Assembly: GCA_022749755.1 (NCBI GenBank) | Contig: CM040452.1 | Coordinates: forward strand, 21,098,350-21,162,349 | DNA: 64,000 bases | Origin: Azadirachta indica | Lineage: Eukaryota; Streptophyta; Magnoliopsida; Sapindales; Meliaceae | Direction: 5' to 3' | In this document: piece by piece, positions 1 through 13,223 of the stretch | Layout of the letters: each line of letters begins with the position of its first letter | Position numbering within the stretch: position 1 is the stretch's first letter | Notes under the pieces: generated by a model | Seen by the model: the letters and a program-made list of their open reading frames with translations, nothing else | What the model was told of the DNA's origin: nothing | The model's database searches: none | Made by a program: the position numbers and the translations under genes

Positions 1-2380
1 TACACGTAAGACCATTTCTTCGGTTGCCTCTCCTTCTTTTTGTACGTTTAAACACTATTTCTTTCAATTCCACGTGTTGTGTTATTAATACTCTTGGATG
101 GTCTTCCTACGTTAAATCATTTATTTATTACCACAGCAAACCCCATCTTATATATATATATATATATATATTTGACTATTTTAATTCACAACATGAAATA
201 AATTTCGAGTTTAATTCGCCACTTTATAATGATATTACCATTTTTTTTTTGCTTCCATCCTAATTGCTACAATTTTTCATTCTTAAATAAATTATATTCA
301 AGTATAAAATTTGTCCAAGAAGAAGATTGTCTACACACAGCAAAAAGGACCTACATACATTGTGATTTGGAAAACCGTGTCATTGGCAATTAATTAAGAT
401 CACATTGCGATCCTACTATCTATTAACCACATCATTTCGTGTACTTGCTTCCCCCCAGCAAATTATATATAAATATAAAAAATATTCAACCTACTTAATA
501 TTATTTTGTTTTTATTTACAATCTTCAGTCTTTTTGGCTAAGATCTTCTTGACTTTACTACATCATGGCCTCACACGGAATTGAAATTTTGTTAATTCAT
601 GTTCACATTGCTTCCTCTAAATTCCATCTCAAATTCTTTCTTAAATATTATTTTTTTAAAAAAAAAATAATAACATTTACCAAATTTAAGGCTTGCATAA
701 GAATGAAGACAAAGTTTTATGAATTTTTCATGCATTTTGAATTCTTATTAGTTATTGCCTTATTAACGTTATAAAAACATGGCAGTATGATACAATAAGG
801 ATCTAACTGAAAGGAATTATAAACTACATTCTTATTAGTAATTTCAGAAAAATGTAAGAATACAAATATATTATACGGTTCCAATTTTTTTAATAAAAAA
901 ATAAAAAACGTGGGATAATGATGTGTACGCGCATATTTTGTGGATTCATTTCGAAGCATATGAGATCCAATTCACAATCAATAATACAAAAATTAATAAA
1001 AAAATGAAGACTTACATGACATTATCTAACACGTGATAGGCATTAATTATTGAATTATATTAATTAATCGAGATGAACTAAGATGACACTTAAATAAAAG
1101 TATTCATACCTGATGATGGTCATGACTTCATCACGATGTATACCTACCTAACTTTTCTTGTTTTCGAGTTTCATGCCGATTGATTACTTAATATTGTAAT
1201 TAACATTATCTTTATAATCATGATTATAATTCTTTAATCTTACCCTTTTTTTTTAAGTGCACTAACACAGGTGTAAATTTGTTAATTGCCACTTTATTAA
1301 AGGATTAAGATCAAAGTTAAGATGATATTATTAACTTGAAACTTTAGACGTAATCAATTAAATAATGGACCCCTTGTTGGCAAAGATTATAAAATTTAAT
1401 TAAAGTTGTGTGCGTGTGTTTTCTTATGCAATAAAATAGTATTACTATGACCTTATGTAACATCACCAACTTTCTATTAATATTATAAGTAAAATATTAA
1501 AATAAACTCAATAGTCTCTTAATAAAAAAATTGAGAAAAAAAAAAAAGAAAAATATTTAAAAACTTTAAACATATTTTCATTTAATTTATATATTTTTTT
1601 TAAAAAAAAATTTAATCAAGTCTTGCGTTTTTAATATTATTTTTTAGTGCAAGAAAACGTTTGAAACAACGCACCAGGGCTGTCAATATCACGTTTCATT
1701 CATTGGAGAATGAGATTAGCACCTTATAATTGTTTTAAATCTATTATCAATGAAAACGATAATTTAAAGATTTCTCTTCAACGTAGCAGTTTCAACGGTT
1801 AAAAACTGCCGCCAAAAACATAAAGCCGTTAATTTTACGACACGTTGTTTATATATTCACATTTTTCCGACAAAGCACGACTCCTTTGCGTATCTTTCTC
1901 CTCCACTGATATCTCGACACGTTTAAAAATGACTCCGCGTTTTGACTGCCACCATTTTTATTTTTTTAATTTATAACAGTCAAAATTGAAGTAAACCGAC
2001 CCACTAACCTTTTGCTTTCCCTTCTCTTCTACGTTGGAGAATTGAGATTATGACATATTGACAATAACGCATCATAATTATTAGTCTTTAAAATTTATGA
2101 AAAGAAATTATTTATGTGCTTTACCGACCTTGACCAATTTCATTTTTATTTTTGGTTTTGTTGGTGAGATATTATTTATTGGGGAAACAAATCCGATCCT
2201 CGAAATTTCTCGGAAAAGGAGAGAGAGTTTGGGATTATCTTCATTTAAGTAGAAAAAAACAAATATGATAAGAAATTTCTAATTTTAAGGGGAAAAAAAT
2301 GGAGGAGTATGTAGATGAAAACTAAATAAAAAAATAGAAAAAATTTAAAAATCAAAGCACTCTATTCTACTCTAAAACCC

Positions 2381-2620
2381 TTTGATGTAAACTACTTGCG
2401 TGTTGAATAATTATGAATTGGAACATTCGACGGTGGATATGATTTAAAAAATTAATTGGAATATCTACTTGATTAGCAATAGTTATTAGAAATTGATTGC
2501 TTTGATGTAAACTACTTATGTATTGAATGACTATGAATTAGAACATTCGACAGTGAATATAATTTAAAAAATTAATTGGAATATCTACTTGATTAGCAAT
2601 AGTTACTAGAAATTGATTGA
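2381..2620. repeat. Two-copy 120-bp tandem duplication
   Basis: Copy 1 (2381-2500) and copy 2 (2501-2620) both start with TTTGATGTAAACTACTT and both end with AGAAATTGATTG. They differ at only a handful of positions, mostly G/A or C/T transitions, which suggests a fairly recent local duplication. No coding content is visible. Confidence 0.9.
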
Positions 2621-3214
2621 TTTCGACCCCTAGCCTTGTTCACTTCAATTATACAAAACACCAATGTTATATAATTAATTATTTTATTTTCAGATTTCTA
2701 GAACTTTTCATCTTCATATATAAAATATAGTTGGTAACTTATTTGAGATCATTCGTTGTCAAAATAAAAGTTTGCTTAGGAGACCATGGGCCCAAGCCCA
2801 AATTCAACATGGCGTTGTGTTCTTTTAGTCAGAAGCTAGAGTTTTGGACTATGCAAATCATCTTCTAAAGCTTTAAGTACACCCCAATGAATAATTGGAC
2901 TTGCTAAAGCATTGAATTTAAATGGAGACATGACATATATGATAAAAACCTAAATTTTTATATTAAGCTTTGTGTGGATGGCATTGAAACTGGAAAATAG
3001 AAAATAGAAATCAACACATAAACAAAAAATTCCTTTGATCCAAATATGACAAATTTGTCACTCTTCTTTTTTTAGCGAAACAAGTTTGAAACACACTGGG
3101 AGAAATTCTCTTCAAATAAAAAAAAATAAAGAGTAAAATTAATCCATCATTCATTTAGAAAATTTGAAATTTTTTTCCCCCAAATAAACAATCAATTTAG
3201 CACCAAACACAACA

Positions 3215-3304
3215 AGCCCATTAACAGCCCAATAATATAGTCTTTAAGTTATCTTTCGGCCCAACCCATTATTATCTATTTGGGTCACTCTGTTTAAAGG
3301 CCCA
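3215..3304 (+). promoter_or_regulatory. Site-II (RGCCCA) cluster upstream of ETR1
   Basis: Four RGCCCA motifs lie at 3215-3220, 3226-3231, 3259-3264 and 3299-3304. Such clusters are typical of plant promoters active in growing cells and often sit 50-200 bases from the transcription start. They are followed by the leader region of the ETR1 gene. The promoter role is inferred from position. Confidence 0.45.
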
Positions 3305-3419
3305 TAAATAACAATTTTTTATTAAAAAAATAGTAAAATTAAAAAATTGAGTAGTCTCTTCAGTTGAGACGTAAGTAAAAGCAAGCAGAGAAAGAAAATC
3401 AGTTTGTTTCGTTTCGGAC

Positions 3420-4447
3420 AAGAAGAGGTAGTAAACATATCTATGACCATTATTACTCGTTGATCATCTTCGCCAAATTCGACGGACAATCATTTCTCCT
3501 CCGGGTCCCACTTTGCCTAATTAGTAGCGGTGATCACATGCGCTGTCACCAAACTATTGTCACAGCGCGGTAATCTTTCTTCGCCGCCAGTTGTTTCCAG
3601 TCTTCACTAAAGCAAACTCACCTCACATCGAAGAAAACGAGAGCCCCGAAAATCTAAAGCAGATCGTTAGAAGTGGGTCTCATGAAATACTCACGGGCTT
3701 AAAAAATCTCATCCCATCTTCCATTTTCAAACCCAAATTACATTTTTAATAAAAAGGTATTTACTTTCATTTGATTCTTTTTTTTCCTTCTGTAAAGTTT
3801 TTTTTTTTTGGCCAAGAAGTTGGAATCCCTTGACTTTTATCTTCGAGGGGCTCATTTTTTTCCTGGCTACTGGTTGTATAAACTTTTTGAGCTTCTGGGT
3901 TAGTCTCTGTATTTGTTATTTTGCAGCTGGAAACTTAGTACTTCTTGCAATTATTTATTGCTTTGCCTAAGATGGTATTGAAAGCGCAGCAATTATCTGA
4001 TCGATTTTTTTTTCCTGTTGATTAATAATTTTGGCAGAAAAAAGGATAGACGGAAAAGCCTAGAGTTTCCAATAAGCTTTGTTCTGTTTGTGTTTTCTTA
4101 TACCTTATTTGCATTTCTGTCCTTTTTAGTTTCGTGATTTCCAGCATAAAAATATTTTAATATTTTTGATTGTTGATTTTGTTTGAGTAGCACAATTGCT
4201 CTTTCCTTATGGCTGTACTTTTGTTCTGATCGTTTGATATTTTTTGTAAGATTTAGGGTTTTTTCTGGGGAGATAATTTGATTCTAACTTTTCTAGTTGG
4301 GACTCAGGTTTTAGTTTATGTTGTTGCAGCGTGTTTAATTTTGCATTTGTGAAGCGTTTGTGTGATCGTCAAATGGAATTGTTTAATTGTTGTCTTCTGT
4401 TGCAGGTATGTAAAGGAGGGCGTGTCGGCTAAGGTGGTTCAATCAAA
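3420..4447 (+). promoter_or_regulatory. ETR1 5' leader with a leader intron and upstream AUGs
   Basis: The likely leader exon ends at 3756 (AAAAAG|GTATTT). A leader intron of about 650 bases with T-rich sequence ends at TTGCAG 4405, and leader exon 2 (4406-4447) runs into the start codon. Upstream AUGs predicted in the mature leader are an 11-codon uORF (3538-3573), a 6-codon uORF (3682-3702) and a start-stop ATGTAA at 4408-4413. A short GC-rich inverted repeat (GCGCTGT at 3540-3546, ACAGCGC at 3562-3568) overlaps the first uORF. The transcription start is not visible. A leader intron is also known for Arabidopsis ETR1. Confidence 0.6.
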
Positions 4448-7400
4448 ATGGAGTCCTGTAATTGCATCGAGCCACAATGGCCAGCGGATGAACTATTGAT
4501 GAAATATCAATATATTTCAGATTTCTTCATTGCACTTGCTTATTTCTCCATTCCTCTAGAACTGATCTACTTTGTTAAGAAATCTGCGGTATTTCCATAT
4601 AGATGGGTGCTTGTGCAGTTTGGCGCTTTTATTGTTCTTTGTGGGGCTACACATCTTATTAACTTGTGGACTTTCAGCATGCATTCAAGAACTGTGGCAA
4701 TAGTTATGACCACTGCAAAGGTTTTGACTGCTGTGGTGTCTTGTGCAACTGCCCTTATGCTTGTACATATTATCCCCGACTTGTTGAGTGTTAAAACGAG
4801 AGAGCTGTTTTTGAAGAACAAGGCTGCAGAGCTTGATAGAGAAATGGGCCTAATCCGTACTCAGGAAGAAACTGGTCGACATGTTAGGATGTTGACTCAT
4901 GAGATCAGAAGCACTCTTGACAGGCATACGATATTAAAAACTACCCTGGTTGAATTGGGTAGAACTTTGGCGTTGGAAGAGTGTGCCTTGTGGATGCCAA
5001 CACGTACTGGCTTGGAACTTCAACTTTCATATACGCTTCGTCAGCAGAATCCTTTTGGATATACTGTACCCATCCAGCTTCCAGTGATCAATCAAGTATT
5101 CAGCAGCAATCGTGCGGTTAAGATATCACCAAATTGTCCAGTGGCAAGATTAAGGACTCTTGCAGGAAAATACATGCCTGGGGAGGTGGTTGCTGTTCGT
5201 GTCCCACTGCTGCATCTCTCAAATTTTCAAATTAATGACTGGCCAGAGCTCTCAACGAAACGCTATGCTTTGATGGTTTTGATGCTTCCATCTGATAGTG
5301 CAAGGCAGTGGCATGTACATGAGTTGGAGCTTGTTGAAGTGGTTGCTGATCAGGTTTGAAACTTGTTTTATTTTTCTGATTTGGTCCATGTATGATCATT
5401 TTCTCCTAGATTAATCTCCTTAAGTTAAACTTCCCTATTTTTGGTGCTTTTTCATCATGTGGCCTCATTCTATATAAAAGTTTGTAAATTTCTCTAGCTA
5501 ATTTGAATCATCTAGTAATTTTAAAAAAATACACATTCAACTGTTCCTCGTGCCTTGTTATCTTGTCAAAAGCTTATATTCTCCATATTCCAGACTACTC
5601 AAACCTTCTGAGAGGCCTCTATGTTGAGATAAATCTTATTTTCATCAGTTGGGCTCCTTAGGTAGTGTGGTTATGTGTGCAAATACAATGTTTGCACATG
5701 CATTGACATTTATTATAATGTTGGTTTTGGTGGTTTTTATCTAGAACTATATCAAAACATTGCCATTTCAACATCTGAATCTGATTTGTGTCTAGTCTTG
5801 GTTATACGTAAGTATTTTCTACTGATGTGTATCAGTGCTGTTAATATAATCTGTTTTTATTGAGTAATTAGTATTTCTTTTTGTAAATCTATAGGGTTCA
5901 TTTGTTTCATATTCTAATCATATTGAATTTTATTATTGCAGATCATTTGTATTCTTTTATTAGCTATGCATTTTTTTCCCCACCCCTCTTGAACAAACAG
6001 ATGTGAATCTTATAGAGTGCTGCATGGGATGCAAAAGCACTGAAGTCATAAAATCTAACTAATAGGTCGTCATGAGGTTGAACTTACCTTGTTCTATAAA
6101 TTAATTAGTAGAACAGGAGGATTTGAATTCAGGATCTTTTCATCAACCTTGCTCTAATAGCATATTAACTGTTATTCCCAAAAGCTTAAATTTATTGAAG
6201 TAGTCCCACAAAAGTATATGAGCTCTAACAATCAGTATGGACAGCTAGTTTCTATTACCATAGAAATATCAATGACCCACTGTTGCTTGAGAATGCTAAG
6301 TTTAGAGGCATTGCTCATCTAGATAGCTATTTTAGTTTGCTCTCATTAATCCTAATTTTTTTTAAATGGAAGGGAACATTGTGCTTTAGATTGATATTTT
6401 TGGAGCTTTCTTAGTTTTTAGTCATTGGATATGCTGTGAATTGTTTGATCTATCCAAGTTAAGTCTATTTGGAGGCTATTGTTTATATGATGATTATAGT
6501 CTTGAGCTGCTTAGAGTGAATGCACCGGTTCAAGTCTTGAGAGTGGCAACTTTACAAGAAGCCAGAACTGCTGAAGGTTAGGACTGTATCTAGATTGCTA
6601 CTCTTAGGATCTGCTTTTGTGGTTGCACTTGGTAATGCTGTTAACTAGTGAATTGGAGTAATCCTTCCCTTCTTGCTGCCTTGCTCCGTGTGGGTGGGTG
6701 AAAATATTTATGGTGTTTTGAGTCACAAGAGATTACTTCTTTTAATTTTGCTATAGAATTGACCTTTGATTTTAATATATGATGGTTATTAGAAAACTTA
6801 TTTGTAGAACTTTATGGTTCATACAGGTGGCTGTTGCTCTCTCGCATGCTGCAATCTTAGAGGAGTCAATGAGGGCAAGAGATCTTCTTATGGAGCAGAA
6901 TATTGCACTTGATCTGGCCAGGAGAGAAGCGGAAACAGCCATTCGTGCTCGTAATGATTTCCTGGCCGTTATGAATCATGAGATGAGAACTCCGATGCAT
7001 GCAATTATTGCCCTTTCTTCTTTGCTACAAGAAACTGAATTGACACCTGAGCAGCGACTGATGGTAGAAACGATTCTAAAGAGCAGCAATCTTTTAGCTA
7101 CTCTGATAAATGATGTATTAGATCTGTCAAGGCTTGAAGATGGTAGCCTTCAACTTCAAATTGGAACTTTTAACCTTCATGCTGTATTCAGGGAGGTATG
7201 TTTATTTGCTCTTGCCACATATAAATTGATTTTGATTGCCTTGTGGACAAGAGGAATTGTATAGCGTTTTATAGTTGTAGATGGATCTTTTCTGATATAG
7301 CAATGTGATTATTTCTATTTGCAGGTCCTTAACCTGATCAAACCTATTGCATCAGTTAAGAAGTTGTTGGTTGCGTTGAATTTGTCTTCAGATCTGCCAG

Positions 7401-8795
7401 AGTATGCTGTTGGTGATGAGAAGCGGCTGATGCAAACTCTGTTAAATGTTGTTGGTAATGCTGTGAAGTTCACAAAAGAGGGCAACATCTCTATCACTGC
7501 TTTTGTTGCAAAATCAGAGTCTTTACGAGATGCTAGGGCTCCTGACTTTTTTCCAGTACCAAGTGAAAATCATTTCTATTTACGTGTACAGGTTGGTTTC
7601 TGATTGATCCTTCTTACACTGCTCAATCTCTTGGTGCTTGAAGTTAGTGATGTGGATAACTTTTCTCCCCCTGGTATAGGTTAAAGATGCAGGATCCGGT
7701 ATTAGCCCGCAAGACATTCCTAAGTTGTTTACAAAATTTGCACAAAACCAAACGATAGCAACTAGAAATTCCTGTGGCAGTGGACTTGGCCTGGCAATTT
7801 GTAAGAGGTATTATATTGCTGGGATCTCATAAATCTGCAGCTTCATTTCTGAAAGGGTTTTAGTAAATATTATTGGTTAACATAATGACCTGAGATTTTT
7901 CCCGCCTTTGCGTGATTCAGGTTTGTAAATCTCATGGAGGGACATATTTGGATTGAAAGCGAAGGCCTTGGAAAGGGTTGTACTGCTATCTTCATTGTAA
8001 AACTGGGGATACCAGAGCACTCGAATGAATCCAAGCTCTCTTTTATGCCAAAACTGCCAGGACATGGACAGACCAATTTCCCAGGGCTCAAAGTTCTTGT
8101 CATGGATGATAACAGGTTAGTAATTTAGTGATTAGACATTGTTTTATTTTGGAGTGTATTATTACTCTATCGGGAGTTTTATTTTTTAGTAACATCTTGG
8201 ACCTGAAAGGCCCGATAGACGTATGAATCAAGCTTTGACAATACGAGAAATGAATCTCCTGTGATGACTGAAAAAAACTAAACAGATGCAGAGTTTTGTA
8301 TCAGTTCGCTGAGTTGTAATGTTGATTTGTTTCCACATTTTTAATGTTTTATTGTAAGTTGAGCAGTGTTTAACTCTATTAGTGATTTATGCGCCACATG
8401 TCATGTACCTGAATGTTGAACCTATTTCGTAATGCAGTGTTAGCAGGTCGGTAACAAAAGGGCTCCTGGTGCACCTGGGATGCGATGTAATGACAGTGAG
8501 CTCAAGCGAGGAGTGCTTGCGTGTCATTTCACAAGAACACAAGGTAGTTTTCATGGATGTGTGCGTGCCTGGCATCGATGGTTATGAAATTGCCGTCCAT
8601 ATACATGAAAAATTCACAAGACGTCACGAAAGGCCATTAATGGTAGCTCTTACTGGAAACACTGACAAAGTGACTAAAGAAAACTGCATGAGGGTGGGGA
8701 TGGACGGTGTTATACTAAAACCTGTTTCACTCGAAAAAATGAGGAGTGTTTTGTTAGATCTTTTGGAACACCGGGTTCTGTTTGAAGCCATATGA
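4448..8795 (+). CDS. ETR1: Ethylene receptor ETR1 (hybrid histidine kinase)
   Basis: Subfamily-I ethylene receptor, an ER-membrane dimer that binds ethylene through Cu(I) and represses the response through CTR1. Six coding exons: 4448-5353, 6827-7195, 7325-7591, 7680-7807, 7921-8115 and 8438-8795; together they give 740 residues (Arabidopsis 738). Visible in order: Cys4/Cys6 for the disulfide dimer; three membrane helices (about 23-43, 54-74, 87-109) with copper ligands Cys65 and His69; a GAF domain (about 158-307); a HisKA domain with His353 in [10 protein letters not shown]; a HATPase domain with N box (NVVGNAVKF), G1 (KDAGSGI), F box (FTKF) and G2 (GSGLGLAI); and a receiver domain with phospho-acceptor Asp near 662 in [13 protein letters not shown]. 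The receiver separates it from ERS1. All key residues are intact. Intron 1 is long (1.47 kb). Confidence 0.97.
6060..6200. mobile_element. Possible SINE-like remnant in ETR1 intron 1
   Basis: The segment contains GAGGATTTGAATTCAGGATC, with a weak resemblance to a pol III B box (GGTTCGAATCC), followed by ACCTTGCTCTAATAGCATAT and CCCAAAAGCTTAAA. I recall similar phrases as dispersed in plant introns. Ends and target-site duplications could not be defined, so the call is tentative. Confidence 0.3.
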
Positions 8796-10574
8796 AACTG
8801 GAGAATGCCTCTACACCATTTGAATCAGGTACAATTTTCAGGAAAAAAGGTAATGCATAATCTTTCCCTATGACAATCTGGTTTTTGTCTACATACCATT
8901 TTGTATTATGGCATTATAAAAAGAGTGGTGGTACAAATAACAAACAAAGAGTACAGCCAAAACAAGCTTGTGCATTTTTGTACAAACATGTTATATATAT
9001 AACCCAACGGCAGATAAATAGTTGCAAGATTTCTGAAATATCTGCCTATGGTTTATTTTTTAATTTTTAATTTTTTTTTTTTGGTCTTTTGTTTCTTGCA
9101 TTGGGAACAGAATTGTAATTTAGTAACTTGCGAACCTTAATTGGTCTTCTTAAAATCATATTTAGACAAAGCTGGTTCTTCAATGTTGAGACTATATTTA
9201 ATATATAAATCTTAGCTGTTGATTAGCATGATACAGCCATCGAAACAACGAGAGAAAGTTGCTTTGGCTAATTAAAATGAAGGTATGGCCTTTCCTTAAT
9301 TTGCAAGGTTCACTTGTTTCTTAATAATATTAGTAAATTAATATGAATTAAGTTTGAGATAATGCTAATTAATTAATTGAAAGAAAGAAATAATGAATGA
9401 ATGAATGAATGGGGAATATAGACTTAGAACCCAACAACAAGATTATTAAACAAAAAATTCTTTAAGCACTAAGAGGAAAAAACAAAAAAAAAATTGGTTA
9501 AATTCATTGTGATTTACTAAATAAATAATTAGATGGATGGAAAGAAACATCAAGTCCAAAGATACATGCTAAATTCCCACTTTGAATAAAGGCAGCCTAA
9601 AAGTTTTTAATTTAAAAAAAAAGGGACATATAAAAGGGGAATGGCAATAGAATATAATAACATAAAATAAATCGTTAGTCAATTTTCAGCCATCTATATT
9701 CCATGCCTTTACTTTCTTGGAAAAAAGAAATTAAAAAAAAATATTCCTCTGATTGATTGTCAGAACTATTCCCGAATTATTGAAAAAAAGGTAATATAAT
9801 AAAATTCGGATGAAAAGAATTATGGATTATGTGTGGTGTGGCCTCTGTTTATTATTATTATTTTTTTTTCTCTTTCGTGCTTATAACAAATGCCATGGGG
9901 TGCACACATTACACATGTAAAAGAAAATAATAATAAGAATGATGATGATGATGGTTAAATAAAAAAGAATTATAATAAAAATATTTGAAATTGTTATAAT
10001 GTTGTTTTATTAATAAAAAAAATGTATAATTTGTATTAAGATATATATATATATATATATAACTTTTTGCTTATTTGTAAGTTGTAAGAGAATAAATTCT
10101 GTTTTATAGAAAAGGAAGAGATAGTGTTTTTAATTTTGTTTTTTGTTTTTTTTGTCTCTTTTTAATAATCGGCAGCTGCCGTGTTGCACGTGAGCCGCTG
10201 CTCTCATTTTCCAACTTGCGTTATAACACAAATTATTCAAAAAAATAATATTGCAGGTAAATCTATTTTGTCACCATCTCTATCTTCCAAGTTCCAACCA
10301 TATCACATTATTTAATGCTTTCACATTCTTCTACGCCCCACAAAAAAGAATTATTATATTACATTAACTTAACGTTCTGGTGTAATAATATAAAATTTAG
10401 AATCCCTAACACAAAATTTGAAAATATCTTAGTATAATTTTCAGGTAATGATTGTATGGATGTCTTCTAGTTTATGTGTGGAGAACCCAATATTATAAAA
10501 GCAATCAAATAAATAAATGGAAAGCTAAGTTGAATGGAAAAAGACATATGATTCTCAATGTCAGCAAATTGTTC

Positions 10575-10608
<34 letters not shown>

Positions 10609-13180
10609 CATCTCATTCTCTAAGTCTAAGCTTTTCTAATCAAAATTAAAATTAAATATATTCTGGCACTTTTATTTATTCCGGAAATTAAATTAAAGGG
10701 ATATTTTTAGATGTCCGAAAATCTAACAAATTGTAAAAAAAAAAAAAGAAAAATAGAGAAAAACTAACTTACCTCTCTTAAAAATTAAAATTAATCTTAA
10801 CCTTTGTTCTGTGTTACGGTTGCCGCCTACTAGTCAGCACCTGATACTTTTCCTACTACTATAATAGGGATGGTAAATATTGCGACAATTGTTCATAAGA
10901 AATTTCTACTTATTTTTCTCTCATCTTTTGCCTTTCAATTTCACTGTATTTTTTTTATTAACAAATTTTCTTGAGTTTTTTCAGACATTATTTAAAAAAA
11001 GAAAAATTTTGTGTGATTGTTGGGATTTTGCATTGTCGAAGGGGGAAGAATTTATGTTGAAGTTAATATTTTGTTTTCATTTTTCCCTTTTTTTTTTTTG
11101 AAAATTCGTTTTCCTTTATCTAAGTAAACTACTGGGGGTATTTGAGTAATTGCAAACTTCAAAATTAGTCAACAATCAGTCAAGGGGAGATAAGTGAGTT
11201 TTTCTTTAAAAATCTTCTTAAAGTGATAATATACCAAACCTCAGGGGAGGTATGCGAAAATATTGCTTAAATTAATTAAATTAAATTAAATTAATTTTGT
11301 TTCATATGCATTTAGATTTAGGCTTCAGATTACGATGTTGAAAAATGCGGTTGCAGTTGCGATGACTGAAGGTTTGGTGCCTCCCAACTCTTCATTCTTT
11401 CTTTAGCTCTAGACTCTACAACCACCCTATTTTTAAATTATTATCATTTTTAATTTCTTTTAAATTATAAATTATATTATTCGATCAATTTTAAAATATT
11501 CAAAACATTAATTGTTATGATTTGATGTTATAGAACAAACTAAACAATGCATTTTTTTTTTTATTCTTCACCTAATTATCATATTGCCATTGAAAATATC
11601 TTTAATTCAAAAGCTTTTATTTAGTTACCATAATTATTATTTACAAGAAGATATCATTTATTTATTTTTAAATATCCATAATCATTATTTCTGAACATAA
11701 ATATTAATTAAATAATACAAATTCAAATCTATTAATACTTTTTGACTCTTGTATTTCCTTTTTTTGATTTCAAATTCATTACTAACTATGTTTCTTTACA
11801 ATAATAATAATAAAAATGAAATAATTCTTAGATAATAAAATAAAAAATTTATGGTAATAATATCTTAGCATTGACCAAGCCTTATCTTCAAATTTTCACC
11901 ATACCTATCATAAAATCAAAATTTGAGACATATTTAGTATTCAAATAATTTCAGTTAGGGTATATAAATTTTATTCACATTCCTTATTTTTTTTTTTAAT
12001 TTGTGATGAATTGTATAAAAAAGAAAATTTTATTAATTTTTAAAAAAATAATAATACAAAATTTTTAATCATCAAATACAAGGAGGGCTGTAATTAAGTT
12101 AGTTATGGCTTCTGCAATGAATTAAATATGGCCCTCAATCCAATGGTTAGGGGAACCAAAAATTGACTTGTGATAGTGAATTTTTTGTCCTCATAAATTT
12201 CAAAGCCTTCGCACGTAAATTAATTACTACTAATTTTTGTCTTACACACCCTCTACATTTTTATTATTTAAATGACTTTAATTAATCAAAATCAAAAAGG
12301 ATCTTCTCATTAATTTCACCAAGCACATTTATAATTAATAAAATTGTCAATTAACAGAATAAATGAAGAAATTAGAAATCATCAATTTACAAGTGCGAAT
12401 GTCATTAAAAAATTGTAATATGTGCTTATTTGGTTGAGATACTAAATTTATTGACTATGGATTTTGTTTAATTAAGTATTTGTTTACAAAATAATATAAC
12501 ATTCATTGTAATAATAAAAAACGTTGAGAAAAATTTTGTTAAGTTATTCAATGTTCAATACGATTGTGTGTAACGTTTTATATTATAAGTATAACGTTTC
12601 ATATATGGGGTAGGATCAGCAGCCCCTTTATTTTACACAAAATCTTATATCAATTATAAATCATTGGATATTAATACATCCAACGGTTGAGATTACATTT
12701 AACTATATAATTAATGTATAATTAATTAATACATATATCAGATACAATTTTAACCGTTAATTATGTTAATATCCAACTATTTATAATTAATAATGTAAGA
12801 TTTTGTATAGCCCTTTGTGTGTGTATATTTGTTATGATTTTAAATGTTGATGATAGTAATGAAATTTTTTTCTTTAAATATGAAAAAAAGAAAATGGAAG
12901 GATAAATAGATATGGGAGAGAGGAATTAGAATCCCAACAAACCGAAATAGCAGTTATGAAGATGACATAAACAAAATATCATCAAATTGACGTATCCAAT
13001 CCTATTTTTGTGTTTTTACCTATATTGGAAATTAATTAATACACAAATGAAATAGTAAAAATAAAAATGAAATAAAATTCAGAAAATAAAAAAATAACAA
13101 AAACTAATGCTTTGCTTTAGTCATCTTACGTTAGCTGTCCTTCTTCCCCATTTTTAACGTCCTTCACTTTATTACACTTT
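8796..13180. other. Intergenic DNA between ETR1 and the CID gene
   Basis: The first 100 bases or so are probably ETR1 3' UTR. The rest is AT-rich, with (AATG)n near 9395, a TA repeat near 10041-10060, an (ATT)n run at about 10576-10606 and a fold-back MITE at 12620-12820. The phrase CCAAACCTCAGGGGAGGTA near 11235 resembles transposon-derived spacer common in plants. No gene is supported. Confidence 0.65.
12620..12820. mobile_element. Fold-back MITE-like element
   Basis: The left half reads AGCCCCTTTATTTTACACAA, then AATCTTATAT, ATAAATCATTGGATATTAAT and AACGGTT. The right half is its imperfect reverse complement (AACCGTTAATTATG, TTAATATCCAACTATTTAT, TAAGATTTTGTATAGCCC). The arms are about 70 bases and nearly meet in the centre, so the whole 200-bp unit could fold back. 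It has no coding capacity. The outermost ends and target-site duplication are unclear because the right end has become a TG run. Confidence 0.7.
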
Positions 13181-13183
13181 CAA

Positions 13184-13223
13184 CTCTCTCTCTCTCTCTC
13201 TCTCTCTCCCTCTCTCTCTCTCT
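13184..13223 (+). repeat. (CT)n microsatellite in the CID leader
   Basis: An almost pure CT run of about 20 units with one CCC interruption lies some 330 bases upstream of the CID start codon, just before a CT-rich leader that also holds AAACCCTAA (telo-box-like) near 13292. Pyrimidine tracts near the transcription start are common in plant genes. Confidence 0.9.

Larger units (their letters stand above)
1..3400. other. AT-rich intergenic DNA upstream of ETR1
   Basis: No coding region can be supported here; the open frames are short, low-complexity and unlike any protein I know. The stretch holds TA microsatellites (around 151-170), a G-box CACGTG at 71-76, another at 1032-1037, homopolymer runs and a 120-bp tandem duplication that is listed separately. 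The last 200 bases (3215-3304) carry four RGCCCA site-II motifs and probably belong to the ETR1 promoter. Confidence 0.7.

Noticed and set aside
24..263. 79-codon open frame at the window start
   Set aside because: Low-complexity (a run of alternating Ile/Tyr from a TA microsatellite), no domain and no splice context.
6779..6826. Upstream Met giving a longer reading into ETR1 exon 2
   Set aside because: It lies in intron 1; the acceptor at 6826 restores the conserved [13 protein letters not shown] junction exactly in phase.
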